Below, piece after piece: positions 26,990 through 34,513 of a DNA stretch of 64,000 nucleotides. A model generated the notes under the pieces. The model saw only the letters and a program-made list of their open reading frames with translations. It was not told the DNA's origin and did no database searches. A program made the position numbers and the translations under genes. The DNA is from Bordetella parapertussis. Lineage in GTDB: Bacteria > Pseudomonadota > Gammaproteobacteria > Burkholderiales > Burkholderiaceae_D. Each line of letters starts with the position of its first letter. Position 1 is the first letter of the stretch. Location: assembly GCA_945866125.1 (NCBI GenBank), contig CAMBFZ010000010.1, positions 1 to 64,000 on the forward strand, written 5' to 3'.

Positions 26990-27646
26990 ATGCAGGTTAT
27001 GCGCGAATGGTTCAATCGCATGAGGCAGACCGCCGCTCTCATGCTCGTCGGGTGCTGGCTGGCGTCGTTTGCTCTGACCGCGCCGGCGTATTCTGCATCA
27101 AAAACGGTGCTGGTGCTTGGTGACAGCCTCTCAGCTGAATATGGTCTGCCGCGCGGTAAGGGCTGGGTTAGCCTGATGCAGCAGCGCTTGCAAACTGAAA
27201 AAATCGACGCCATCGTCATCAACGCCAGCATCAGCGGCGAAACGACTGCGGGCGGCAACGCGCGATTGCCAGCGCTGCTGGCGCAGCATCAACCCAGCAT
27301 CATCATCGTCGAACTCGGTGGCAATGACGGCTTGCGTGGGCTGTCCTTGGCGGCGACGCAAGCAAACCTGCGACAGATCATCCAGCAGTCAGCGGCCAGC
27401 GGCGCGCAGGTGCTTTTGATCGGCATGCAGGTGCCGCCCAACTACGGGTTGGACTACAGCAAACGCTTCGCGGCGATGTTTCAGGGACTAGCACGCGAAA
27501 AATCGGTCAAACTGGTGCCATTTCTATTAGCTGGGCTCGACGACACAGAGCGGTATTTTCAGCCTGATCGTATTCATCCCAACGTCGACGCACAAGCGCT
27601 GATGCTCGATAAAGTCTGGACGGGACTAAAATCCGTTCTCAAATAA
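26990..27646 (+). CDS. tesA: GDSL-type arylesterase / acyl-CoA thioesterase I (TesA)
   Basis: An exported SGNH hydrolase of about 218 residues. A signal peptide (LMLVGCWLASFALTAPAYSA) precedes block I VLVLGDSLSAEYGL with the nucleophilic serine. The block II glycine lies in INASISGETTAGG, block III is VELGGNDGLRG, and the catalytic Asp/His pair is in QPDRIHPN. It acts in the periplasm on thioesters, lysophospholipids or aryl esters. I start at the ATG at 26990, nine bases after GGGGAG; the frame is open back into ybbA on the other strand. Confidence 0.93.
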   Translation: MQVMREWFNRMRQTAALMLVGCWLASFALTAPAYSASKTVLVLGDSLSAEYGLPRGKGWVSLMQQRLQTEKIDAIVINASISGETTAGGNARLPALLAQHQPSIIIVELGGNDGLRGLSLAATQANLRQIIQQSAASGAQVLLIGMQVPPNYGLDYSKRFAAMFQGLAREKSVKLVPFLLAGLDDTERYFQPDRIHPNVDAQALMLDKVWTGLKSVLK

Positions 27647-27662
27647 AAATAGAAAACTGCTT

Positions 27663-28742
27663 ATGAAATATCCTGCCCTGCTAACGGCAGACGAACTGCT
27701 CCCCCAGCTTGATACGTATGACAGCATCATTGATGTGCGCTCGGAATCAGAATTTGCACTGGACCATATTCCGGGCGCCATCAATTGTCCGGTATTGCGG
27801 GATGCCGAACGCGTCACCGTCGGTACGCTTTATAAACAAAGCAGCGCGTTTGATGCCAAGAAAATCGGTGCAGCTCTCGTTGCCCGCAATATCGCGCTCC
27901 ATCTCGAGACGAGTTTGCGGGACAAGCCGCGCGATTGGAAGCCGCTGATCTATTGCTGGCGAGGCGGCAACCGCAGCGGTGCGATGGCGCATATCCTTGC
28001 CAAAATTGGCTGGCATGCCGTGCAGCTTGATGGTGGCTACAAAGCGTACCGCCAGCACGTGACCGGACAAACGGACAAGCTGGCAAGCGCCCTGCATTTT
28101 CGCGTGATCTGCGGTACCACAGGTAGCGGCAAAAGCCGCCTGCTCGAAACATTGGCCGCCACCGGCGCACAAGTACTCGATCTGGAGCAGCTAGCCGCCC
28201 ACCGCGGATCGGTGCTCGGCAATTTGCCTTCAGCGCCGCAGCCTTCTCAAAAAATGTTCGAGAGTCGGATCTGGCAAGTCCTGCGCCATTGCTCGACAGA
28301 GCGCGTGGTGTTTGTAGAGTCCGAGAGCAAAAAGGTGGGCAATCTGCGCGTGCCGGAACAGTTGATGGACAAAATTCGCGCCTCATCTTGTGTGGCACTA
28401 AATATTGAGACGCCCTTACGGGTGCGGTTGCTGATGGAAGATTATGCGCATTTTGTAGCCAACCCCGCCTTACTAGGGCAGCAACTACTGCATCTGACGA
28501 GCTTGCATGGCCACGAAAAAATTAAACGCTGGCAAGCGATGGCAGAAATAGAGGACATGGAAACGCTGGTGCACGAGCTGTTGGTGCAGCATTATGATCC
28601 CGCTTATTTGCGCTCAATTGACCGCAATTTTTTGCGCTATGGCGCAGCGCAGGCACTCACGCTTGCCGATATTTCAGAGACGTCGTTTCAGGCAGCAGCA
28701 ACGGTGCTGCTGCAAAACCAAACCGTGACTGGCTTGCCTTAG
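27663..28742 (+). CDS. mnmH: tRNA 2-selenouridine synthase
   Basis: A 359-residue enzyme that replaces sulfur by selenium at the wobble uridine of tRNA-Lys, -Glu and -Gln, using selenophosphate via a geranylated intermediate. The N-terminal rhodanese domain has IIDVRSESEFALDHIPGAIN and the active Cys98 in IYCWRGGNRSG. A P-loop (GTTGSGKS, about 151-158) and the domain with VFVESESKKVGN follow. The gap to tesA is 16 bases. Its presence predicts a selenophosphate synthetase (selD) elsewhere in the genome. Confidence 0.95.
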   Translation: MKYPALLTADELLPQLDTYDSIIDVRSESEFALDHIPGAINCPVLRDAERVTVGTLYKQSSAFDAKKIGAALVARNIALHLETSLRDKPRDWKPLIYCWRGGNRSGAMAHILAKIGWHAVQLDGGYKAYRQHVTGQTDKLASALHFRVICGTTGSGKSRLLETLAATGAQVLDLEQLAAHRGSVLGNLPSAPQPSQKMFESRIWQVLRHCSTERVVFVESESKKVGNLRVPEQLMDKIRASSCVALNIETPLRVRLLMEDYAHFVANPALLGQQLLHLTSLHGHEKIKRWQAMAEIEDMETLVHELLVQHYDPAYLRSIDRNFLRYGAAQALTLADISETSFQAAATVLLQNQTVTGLP

Positions 28743-28833
28743 GGGCAGTCAGTCACGGGGGAACGCGTTAGTTGGATTGCCCGATACGCGAGCAAGTAGA
28801 GCGCATGCTTAGCGCGCTTACTGTGGAGTAGGT

Positions 28834-30768
28834 TTACTTTGCAGCAGGTACCACCGGCTTGGCTGCTACCACAACAGGCTTCATGATCTCAGCCTTGGCG
28901 CGCTTTTTCAGTACACCCAAAAAGGCGGCCATTTCCTGTGCCGCGAGAAATTCATTCACCTGATCTTGCTCTGCCTTGACCGTTGCCTCGTCGCCCGCTT
29001 CTTCGGTCACGCTGTTGATTCGATAAATAGCGTAGCCCCGGCCCGGCAATGCGACACCCACGAATGCCGGCAACTTACTGGCATCTGCCTTCATCACCGC
29101 AGTCAGGGCCACACTGGAAAGCGAACCAGCCTTGTTGCGTGACACCGGAATGGCCGCCCCAAACTCCGCCGCTTCACCTGTTGCGGCACCGCGCAATTCC
29201 GCGAGTTTGACCTCGCCTGCTTTTTTGGCCAGTTTTTCGGCCTCGACTGCAATAACCCGCGCTTCGATCATGGACTTGACTTCCGCCAAGGGCTGCGTCG
29301 TCACCGGCTTGTACTCAACGACGTGACCCGCGATCAGTACCTTGGGCGCCACTTCGATGGCTTCGGTGTTGCGCTTATTGCGCGTGGCTTCATCAGAAAA
29401 AATCGCGTTGAGGAATTTTGGCTGGTTAAATGCGGCAGCCTTGGGCAAGCCAGGATTGGGTGACTTGGTCAGGTTATCAACGGTCTGAATTTTCAGGCCC
29501 AGCTTGTCTGCCATCGGCTTCAAGCTATCGGACTGCTCGTACACCATGTTGGTAAAAATCTCTGCCATATCAGCGTATTTTTTACCGGACTGCTGGCGCT
29601 TGATCTCGTCGATGATATTTTCTTTGACCTCAGCCAGTTGCCTAGTCGATGCCGGTTTGATCCCCGTGAGCCGAATGATATGAAAACCAAAATCGGATTG
29701 CACCACGTCGCTGATGTCACCTTCTTTTAAGTTAAAGGCAATATCTTCGAAGGCTTTGACCATCATGCCCTTACCAAAGAAATCGAGGTCACCACCGCGC
29801 TCGGCAGAGCCAGGGTCTTCAGAATTTTCTTTTGCCAGCTTGGCAAAATCGGCTGAATTTTTGCGCACCTGCGCCAGAAGCTTTTCAGCCTTGGCCTTGG
29901 CAGCAGCTTTGTCAGCAGCCGAAGCATCCTTGCCCGCAGCAATCAGGATATGACTCGCACGACGCTGCTCGGCGACTTTATAGCGATCGATGTTTTGATC
30001 GTAGTAAGCCTTGATGTCTTCGTCGGTCACGATGATCTTTGATTCGACTACGTCGGCCGCGAGCACGACAAACTCTGCCTTGATGATTTCGGGGATTTCA
30101 AACTGCGCGATATTTTTTTTGTAAAACTCTTCCAGCATCGCCTCGGTGACCGTCACCTGAGATTTGAACGCCGACGGCGTCAATGCCAACTCCTGCACTT
30201 CACGTACTTGCTGATTGAGCGCTGCGATACGCGTGGCGACAGTCTTCGGTGCGAAAGCGGTACCCTGAATGACTGCATTGGCCTGCTGAATAGCGAGATC
30301 GCGCCGTAAGCCTGCTTCGAATTTTTCGGGCGTCATTCCTTGTGCCGCGAGCAAAGCCTGATAGCGCTCTTTGTCGAATTTTCCATCGGCACCTGTTAAT
30401 CCCTGAATCTCCATGATCGTTTTACGCAGCATCTCATCCGATACCACCAGATGATTTTCAGCGACATGGACACCCAAGGCCTTCTGCGCTATCAGGTTCT
30501 CAAGCACGCCCTTGCGCGACTCAGGCGTATCAAACATCGCAGGATTAAACTGCTCGCCAAACATCTGACGGAAACGCTCCATCTGCCGATTTTGCGCCGC
30601 ATCCCACTCGCGCTGCGTAATAGGCTGGCCAGCTACTTTGGCAACCGGTGGCTCGCGATCACTCATGCGTGTGTAACTCTCTAAACCGAGAAACGCAAAG
30701 GACGGAAAAATAATCAAGAGCAGCAAAAACTGCATCAGGCGTTGGTGGGTACGAATAAATTCAAGCAT
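28834..30768 (-). CDS. ppiD: Inner-membrane-anchored periplasmic chaperone/isomerase PpiD
   Basis: A 644-residue SurA-N/parvulin protein. An N-terminal anchor (RLMQFLLLLIIFPSFAFLGL) follows a short cytoplasmic start. Next come the SurA-like chaperone segment (VAKVAGQPITQREWDAAQNR) and one PpiC domain at about 265-365 with RASHILIAAGKDASAADKAA, DPGSAERGGDLDFFG and SDFGFHIIRLTG. A long C-terminal region completes it. It assists folding of proteins leaving the Sec translocon. It is the last gene after hupB and two tRNAs, the usual betaproteobacterial order. The C-terminal end is rich in Lys, Ala, Pro and Val. Confidence 0.95.
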   Translation of the reverse strand: MLEFIRTHQRLMQFLLLLIIFPSFAFLGLESYTRMSDREPPVAKVAGQPITQREWDAAQNRQMERFRQMFGEQFNPAMFDTPESRKGVLENLIAQKALGVHVAENHLVVSDEMLRKTIMEIQGLTGADGKFDKERYQALLAAQGMTPEKFEAGLRRDLAIQQANAVIQGTAFAPKTVATRIAALNQQVREVQELALTPSAFKSQVTVTEAMLEEFYKKNIAQFEIPEIIKAEFVVLAADVVESKIIVTDEDIKAYYDQNIDRYKVAEQRRASHILIAAGKDASAADKAAAKAKAEKLLAQVRKNSADFAKLAKENSEDPGSAERGGDLDFFGKGMMVKAFEDIAFNLKEGDISDVVQSDFGFHIIRLTGIKPASTRQLAEVKENIIDEIKRQQSGKKYADMAEIFTNMVYEQSDSLKPMADKLGLKIQTVDNLTKSPNPGLPKAAAFNQPKFLNAIFSDEATRNKRNTEAIEVAPKVLIAGHVVEYKPVTTQPLAEVKSMIEARVIAVEAEKLAKKAGEVKLAELRGAATGEAAEFGAAIPVSRNKAGSLSSVALTAVMKADASKLPAFVGVALPGRGYAIYRINSVTEEAGDEATVKAEQDQVNEFLAAQEMAAFLGVLKKRAKAEIMKPVVVAAKPVVPAAK

Positions 30769-30852
30769 GGTCTGGCACTCGAAAAATGTCTGCGATCCGG
30801 AACAAGTTCCAGACCAATTTTAATCAGCGCAATAGCAATCGCACTGCATATG

Positions 30853-30880
30853 AAAAAAGGCGAACAAAGTTCGCCTTTTA
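30853..30880 (-). terminator. Intrinsic terminator of the tRNA-Val/tRNA-Asp transcript
   Basis: AAAAGGCGAAC and GTTCGCCTTTT form an 11-bp stem with a three-base loop, followed on the minus strand by six T. It lies seven bases past the CCA end of tRNA-Asp. Confidence 0.9.
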
Positions 30881-30886
30881 GATTTT

Positions 30887-30963
30887 TGGCGGAGTGGACG
30901 GGACTCGAACCCGCGACCCCCGGCGTGACAGGCCGGTATTCTAACCAGCTGAACTACCACTCC
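30887..30963 (-). tRNA. tRNA-Asp (GTC)
   Basis: A 77-base tRNA with encoded CCA. The acceptor stem is GGAGTGG/CCACTCC with discriminator G. The D arm GTTCAGCTGGTTAGAAT, anticodon loop CTGTCAC (anticodon GTC) and T arm GGGTTCGAGTCCC are all intact. It is the second gene of a two-tRNA transcript, 24 bases after tRNA-Val, and is closed by an intrinsic terminator. Confidence 0.97.
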
Positions 30964-30987
30964 TTGTACAACAACACATTGACTGTT

Positions 30988-31063
30988 TGGTGGGTGCTGA
31001 CGGGCTCGAACCGCCGACCTACGCCTTGTAAGGGCGCCGCTCTACCAACTGAGCTAAGCACCC
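30988..31063 (-). tRNA. tRNA-Val (TAC)
   Basis: A 76-base tRNA with encoded CCA. The acceptor stem is GGGTGCT/AGCACCC with discriminator A, the D arm is GCTCAGTTGGTAGAGC, the anticodon loop is CTTACAA (anticodon TAC) and the T arm is CGGTTCGAGCCCG. It is first in the tRNA-Val/tRNA-Asp pair. A good promoter lies about ten bases before its 5' end. Confidence 0.97.
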
Positions 31064-31073
31064 TATGAAACTT

Positions 31074-31103
31074 TATATAAATCGTTTCAGCTTAGACAGC
31101 CAA
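31074..31103 (-). promoter_or_regulatory. Probable sigma-70 promoter of the tRNA pair
   Basis: TTGGCT at 31098-31103 and TATATA at 31074-31079 are separated by 18 bases. The -10 box ends about ten bases before the tRNA-Val 5' end, so transcription would start close to the mature end. It lies after the hairpin that follows hupB. Confidence 0.55.
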
Positions 31104-31131
31104 TTTATAGCGTCTGTCACGACGCTATAAA
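31104..31131. other. Perfect 11-bp hairpin between hupB and the tRNA pair
   Basis: TTTATAGCGTC and GACGCTATAAA form a perfect stem with a six-base loop, starting five bases past the hupB stop. There is no clear T run after it on the minus strand. It probably ends or stabilises the hupB message and abuts the -35 box of the tRNA promoter. Confidence 0.55.
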
Positions 31132-31136
31132 GCGCG

Positions 31137-31409
31137 CTAGTTTACTGCATCTTTCAGTGCTTTGCCAGGCTTAAATTTTGGCACTTTTGCGGCGGCGATC
31201 TGGATCTCTTCGCCTGTGCGTGGGTTGCGACCGACACGGGCAGCACGAGCGCCGACGGCGAAGGTACCAAAGCCGGCGAGCGTCACAGAGCCATCATGTT
31301 TCAATGTCGATGTGACCGAGTCAATCACCGCATCTAGCGCCCGGGTTGCGGACGCTTTCGAAATATCTGCTGCTTTGGCAATCTCATCAATCAATTCAGT
31401 TTTGTTCAC
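31137..31409 (-). CDS. hupB: DNA-binding protein HU-beta
   Basis: A 90-residue histone-like nucleoid protein that bends DNA non-specifically. NKTELIDEIAKAADISKASA opens the dimerisation part; the beta-arm region carries GFGTFAVGARAARVGRNPRT with the conserved RNPxT, and FKPGKALKDAVN closes it. The annotated ATG two codons earlier (31415) sits directly against AGGGGA, which is too close for a ribosome. The GTG at 31409 has correct spacing and gives the usual HU length and N-terminus, so I prefer it. It follows lon, as in many proteobacteria. Confidence 0.96.
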   Translation of the reverse strand: MNKTELIDEIAKAADISKASATRALDAVIDSVTSTLKHDGSVTLAGFGTFAVGARAARVGRNPRTGEEIQIAAAKVPKFKPGKALKDAVN

Positions 31410-31422
31410 TGACATTCCCCTG

Positions 31423-31449
31423 TGAAATGGTGTTGAAATGGTGTTGAAT
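31423..31449. repeat. Tandem 11-base repeat in the hupB leader
   Basis: TGAAATGGTGT occurs twice head to tail (31423-31433 and 31434-31444), followed by a partial third copy (TGAAT). It lies immediately upstream of the hupB ribosome-binding site, inside the predicted 5' untranslated region. Confidence 0.7.
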
Positions 31450-31452
31450 TCG

Positions 31453-31490
31453 TACCGGTAAATTACTTGTTTAGTTAGTCTTACCGGTAA
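31453..31490. repeat. Pair of palindromic TACCGGTAA elements in the hupB leader
   Basis: TACCGGTAA occurs at 31453-31461 and again at 31482-31490, 29 bases apart. The core TACCGGTA is a perfect palindrome. Both copies are downstream of the predicted hupB transcription start, so they could be protein-binding sites or RNA elements. Confidence 0.6.
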
Positions 31491-31517
31491 AGTGGCGCAG
31501 AATTTTCTGCAGCGCTT

Positions 31518-31546
31518 ATTAGACTAGCGCTGCCGAATAGTGTCAA
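31518..31546 (-). promoter_or_regulatory. hupB promoter with consensus -35 and a flanking inverted repeat
   Basis: A perfect TTGACA at 31541-31546 and TCTAAT at 31518-31523 are separated by 17 bases, a strong sigma-70 arrangement. GCAGCGC (31509-31515) and GCGCTGC (31527-31533) form an inverted repeat around the -10 box, which could be an operator. The leader from the predicted start to hupB is about 100 bases and contains both repeat sets. Confidence 0.8.
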
Positions 31547-31620
31547 GAAATTTGCAGGACAGCATGAGCTGCAATCGAACAATTCGCAAAATATAATCAT
31601 TGCATAAAAAATTGGCATCA

Positions 31621-31650
31621 AAAAAGCGCTCCGCAGAGCGCTTTTTTTTA
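31621..31650. terminator. Intrinsic terminator after lon
   Basis: Six A, the arms GCGCTC and GAGCGC with a CGCA loop, then eight T. It lies 13 bases past the lon stop and could act in both directions. It insulates lon from the hupB promoter. Confidence 0.9.
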
Positions 31651-31662
31651 ATCAAACAACGA

Positions 31663-34077
31663 TCAGTGCTTGACAACCAGCGTATCGGTCTTGGTTTCAG
31701 TTGCCGCCACTGCTGCTGCCGGTGCGACTTCTTCTTCGGTTAACGGCACCGGTTTTCTTTCGAGTGCGATGTCGAGAACTTTATCAATCCAGCGTACCGG
31801 TATAATTTCCAGACGATTTTTAACATTGTCGGGAATTTCAGCAAGGTCTTTGACATTCTGCTCCGGGATCAATACCGTCTTGATGCCACCCCGATGTGCG
31901 GCCAGCAGTTTTTCTTTCAAACCGCCGATCGGCAAGACCTCGCCACGCAAGGTGATTTCACCCGTCATCGCCACGTCGGCACGCACCGGAATACCTGTCA
32001 GTGAAGACACCAGTGCTGTCGTCATGCCTATACCCGCCGACGGACCATCTTTGGGTGTTGCGCCTTCTGGTACGTGAATATGGATATCATTTTTTTCGAA
32101 CACATCGTTCTTGATGCCGAGTAAGCGCGCCCGACTACGCACAACGGTACGCGCCGCCTCGATGGATTCTTTCATCACGTCACCAAGTGTGCCGGTACGA
32201 ATCACATTGCCCTTGCCGGGCATTGCCATCGATTCAATCGTCAGCAAATCACCACCCACTTCGGTCCAAGCCAATCCAATGACTTGACCCACCTGGTTTT
32301 CTTTTTCGGCCATGCCAAAATCGTAGCGGCGCACACCCAAAAATTTACCCAGATTTTTTGCAGTAATAGCGACCTTCTGCTCCTGCTTTTTCAGCAGCAG
32401 CATCTTGACGACCTTGCGACAAATTTTTGACACTTCGCGTTCAAGCGAACGTACCCCAGCTTCGCGAGTGTAATACCGAATGATGTCGCGAATGGCCGAC
32501 TCGGCAACGCTGATCTCGCTATCTTTGAGACCATTATTTTTGATCTGCTTAGGCAGCAAGTAGCGCTGCGCAATATTGGTCTTTTCGTCTTCGGTGTAGC
32601 CGGATAAACGAATGACCTCCATCCGGTCTAGCAGAGCCGCAGGAATATTGTACGAGTTGGCAGTCGCGACAAACATCACGTCGGACAAGTCAAAATCGAC
32701 TTCGACATAATGGTCGGCAAAGGTGTGATTCTGTTCAGGATCAAGCACTTCCAGCAGAGCCGACGCCGGGTCACCACGGAAGTCCTGACCGAGCTTGTCA
32801 ATCTCATCGAGCAGGAACAAGGGGTTGCGAACACCTGTCTTAGACAGACTCTGCAAAATCTTGCCCGGCATCGAACCAATGTAGGTGCGGCGATGACCGC
32901 GAATCTCGGCCTCATCACGCACGCCGCCCAAGGCCATGCGCACAAACTTGCGATTGGTCGCCCGAGCAATCGATTGCCCTAACGAGGTCTTACCGACACC
33001 CGGTGGCCCGACGAAACACAGAATCGGCGCTTTGACTTTCTCGACACGCTGTTGCACGGCGAGATATTCCAGAATACGTTCTTTGATCTTGTCGAGCCCG
33101 TAGTGATCGTCACCAAGCACTTTCTCAGCATGAGAAAGATCATTGTTGACCTTGGATTTTTTCTTCCAGGGCAGGCCGACGAGGACATCGATGTAGTTGC
33201 GTACGACGGTCGCTTCGGCCGACATCGGTGACATCAGTTTGAGCTTTTTGAGTTCACTTTGCGCTTTTTCGCGCGCCTCTTTCGGCATTTTGGCCGCAAT
33301 AATTTTCTTATCGAGCTCTTCAAGGTCGGCGCCCTCTTCCCCTTCGCCGAGTTCTTTCTGAATCGCCTTGACCTGTTCGTTGAGGTAGTACTCGCGCTGC
33401 GATTTTTCCATTTGGCGCTTAACGCGCCCACGAATCCGTTTTTCTACCTGCAAAATATCGAGCTCGCCTTCGAGTTGGCCGAGCAAATGCTCATGTCGTT
33501 TGGCGACGTTAAATATCTCGAGAATGACTTGCTTTTGTTCGAGCTTAAGTGGCAGGTGCGCGGCAATCGTGTCAGCCAGGCGTCCGGCGTCATCAATACC
33601 TGCCAGCGAAGTCAAAATCTCAGGCGGGATTTTTTTGTTGAGTTTGACGTATTGATCAAACTGTTGAACGATCGCCCGGCGCATCGCCTCGACTTCGGAT
33701 TCGTCGCCTGGCTCGGACTCAACTGGCGAGAGGTCGGCTACAAAGTGGGTATCGATCTCGCTAATATTGTGAATACGCGCGCGCTGTGCGCCTTCAACGA
33801 GAACCTTTACGGTACCGTCGGGCAGCTTAAGCATTTGCAGGATATTGGCGATACAACCGATTTCATAAATGTCGTCGGCAGATGGCTCATCCTTGGCCGC
33901 TGCCTTTTGGGCTGCAAGCATGATGCTCTTACCCTGCTCCATCGCGGCCTCAAGCGCCTTGATCGATTTAGGTCGGCCAACAAACAACGGAATGACCATG
34001 TGCGGAAACACCACTACATCCCGTAGCGGTAAAAGCGGCAACTGAGTTGGTTCAGAAAATTGGGATATCGTCGTCAT
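31663..34077 (-). CDS. lon: ATP-dependent protease Lon
   Basis: A cytoplasmic AAA+ serine protease of 804 residues that degrades damaged and regulatory proteins. The N-terminal LON domain opens LPLLPLRDVVVFPHMVIPLF. The AAA+ module has Walker A CFVGPPGVGKTSLG and Walker B NPLFLLDEIDKL. The protease domain has the catalytic serine in KDGPSAGIGMTTALVS and the lysine in LPIGGLKEKLLAAHRGGIKT. I start at the ATG at 34077 (MTTISQF), which fits the family and has an AAGG site; the frame runs 24 codons further up. The Lon C-terminus has an acidic, Ala-rich tail. Confidence 0.97.
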   Translation of the reverse strand: MTTISQFSEPTQLPLLPLRDVVVFPHMVIPLFVGRPKSIKALEAAMEQGKSIMLAAQKAAAKDEPSADDIYEIGCIANILQMLKLPDGTVKVLVEGAQRARIHNISEIDTHFVADLSPVESEPGDESEVEAMRRAIVQQFDQYVKLNKKIPPEILTSLAGIDDAGRLADTIAAHLPLKLEQKQVILEIFNVAKRHEHLLGQLEGELDILQVEKRIRGRVKRQMEKSQREYYLNEQVKAIQKELGEGEEGADLEELDKKIIAAKMPKEAREKAQSELKKLKLMSPMSAEATVVRNYIDVLVGLPWKKKSKVNNDLSHAEKVLGDDHYGLDKIKERILEYLAVQQRVEKVKAPILCFVGPPGVGKTSLGQSIARATNRKFVRMALGGVRDEAEIRGHRRTYIGSMPGKILQSLSKTGVRNPLFLLDEIDKLGQDFRGDPASALLEVLDPEQNHTFADHYVEVDFDLSDVMFVATANSYNIPAALLDRMEVIRLSGYTEDEKTNIAQRYLLPKQIKNNGLKDSEISVAESAIRDIIRYYTREAGVRSLEREVSKICRKVVKMLLLKKQEQKVAITAKNLGKFLGVRRYDFGMAEKENQVGQVIGLAWTEVGGDLLTIESMAMPGKGNVIRTGTLGDVMKESIEAARTVVRSRARLLGIKNDVFEKNDIHIHVPEGATPKDGPSAGIGMTTALVSSLTGIPVRADVAMTGEITLRGEVLPIGGLKEKLLAAHRGGIKTVLIPEQNVKDLAEIPDNVKNRLEIIPVRWIDKVLDIALERKPVPLTEEEVAPAAAVAATETKTDTLVVKH

Positions 34078-34513
34078 GGCGAGCCTTATCAGAAAATCAT
34101 TAAAGGGACGCTGATTAAATCTGCGTATTGTTGAAACAATTGCCCACACCGATCAGGGTGGGGCCACGATAGGCACTGCGCATAAAAGACTGAAGAGACA
34201 TCGGCTTGCCAGTATAAATTTGGTTAGAGATACATGGCTTCTTTACTAATATTGGCACACCTTGACCAAAAACAAGTCCAAAAACCAACAAAACAGGCCC
34301 TAAACTTTCATTAACACCAAAAATACGCAATAAAAAAGCCACGCACGAAGTTTCCCCCGGGTAGCTTTTCGATGGAAGCCTGCTTGTCTTGTTATTGAGT
34401 CGATTGTACTGTGTTTGTTCAAAAAACGTGAAAAAAGCCCTGTATTTTTACGTTTTTTTATGATTTTTGCAGGTAAAGCTGACTTTTATTCTATTAAAGT
34501 CGACAAAAGACGC
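34078..34513 (-). promoter_or_regulatory. 436-base region between clpX and lon
   Basis: AT-rich and without a convincing gene; one 75-codon open frame on the minus strand has no protein-like features. It contains the clpX terminator candidate at 34421-34458. In the lon leader there is a palindrome, ATTGTT-GA-AACAAT, at 34127-34140. I looked for a heat-shock (sigma-32) promoter before lon and found none with acceptable spacing. Confidence 0.4.
34421..34458 (-). terminator. AT-rich hairpin after clpX, probable terminator
   Basis: AAAAAACGT and ACGTTTTTT flank a further imperfect A/T stem and a short GC-containing loop. Read on the minus strand the hairpin ends in a run of T. It lies about 55 bases past the clpX stop. 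Confidence 0.5.

Noticed and set aside
33259..34026. A 255-codon open frame antisense to lon
   Set aside because: A shadow of the lon coding sequence without motifs or a start signal.
34078..34200. A possible sigma-32 heat-shock promoter for lon
   Set aside because: A CCCCAC-like and a CTTCAG-like box exist, but their spacing is about 25 bases, too wide for a heat-shock promoter.
34115..34342. A 75-codon open frame between clpX and lon
   Set aside because: It crosses the lon leader and shows no motif, signal peptide or credible start.
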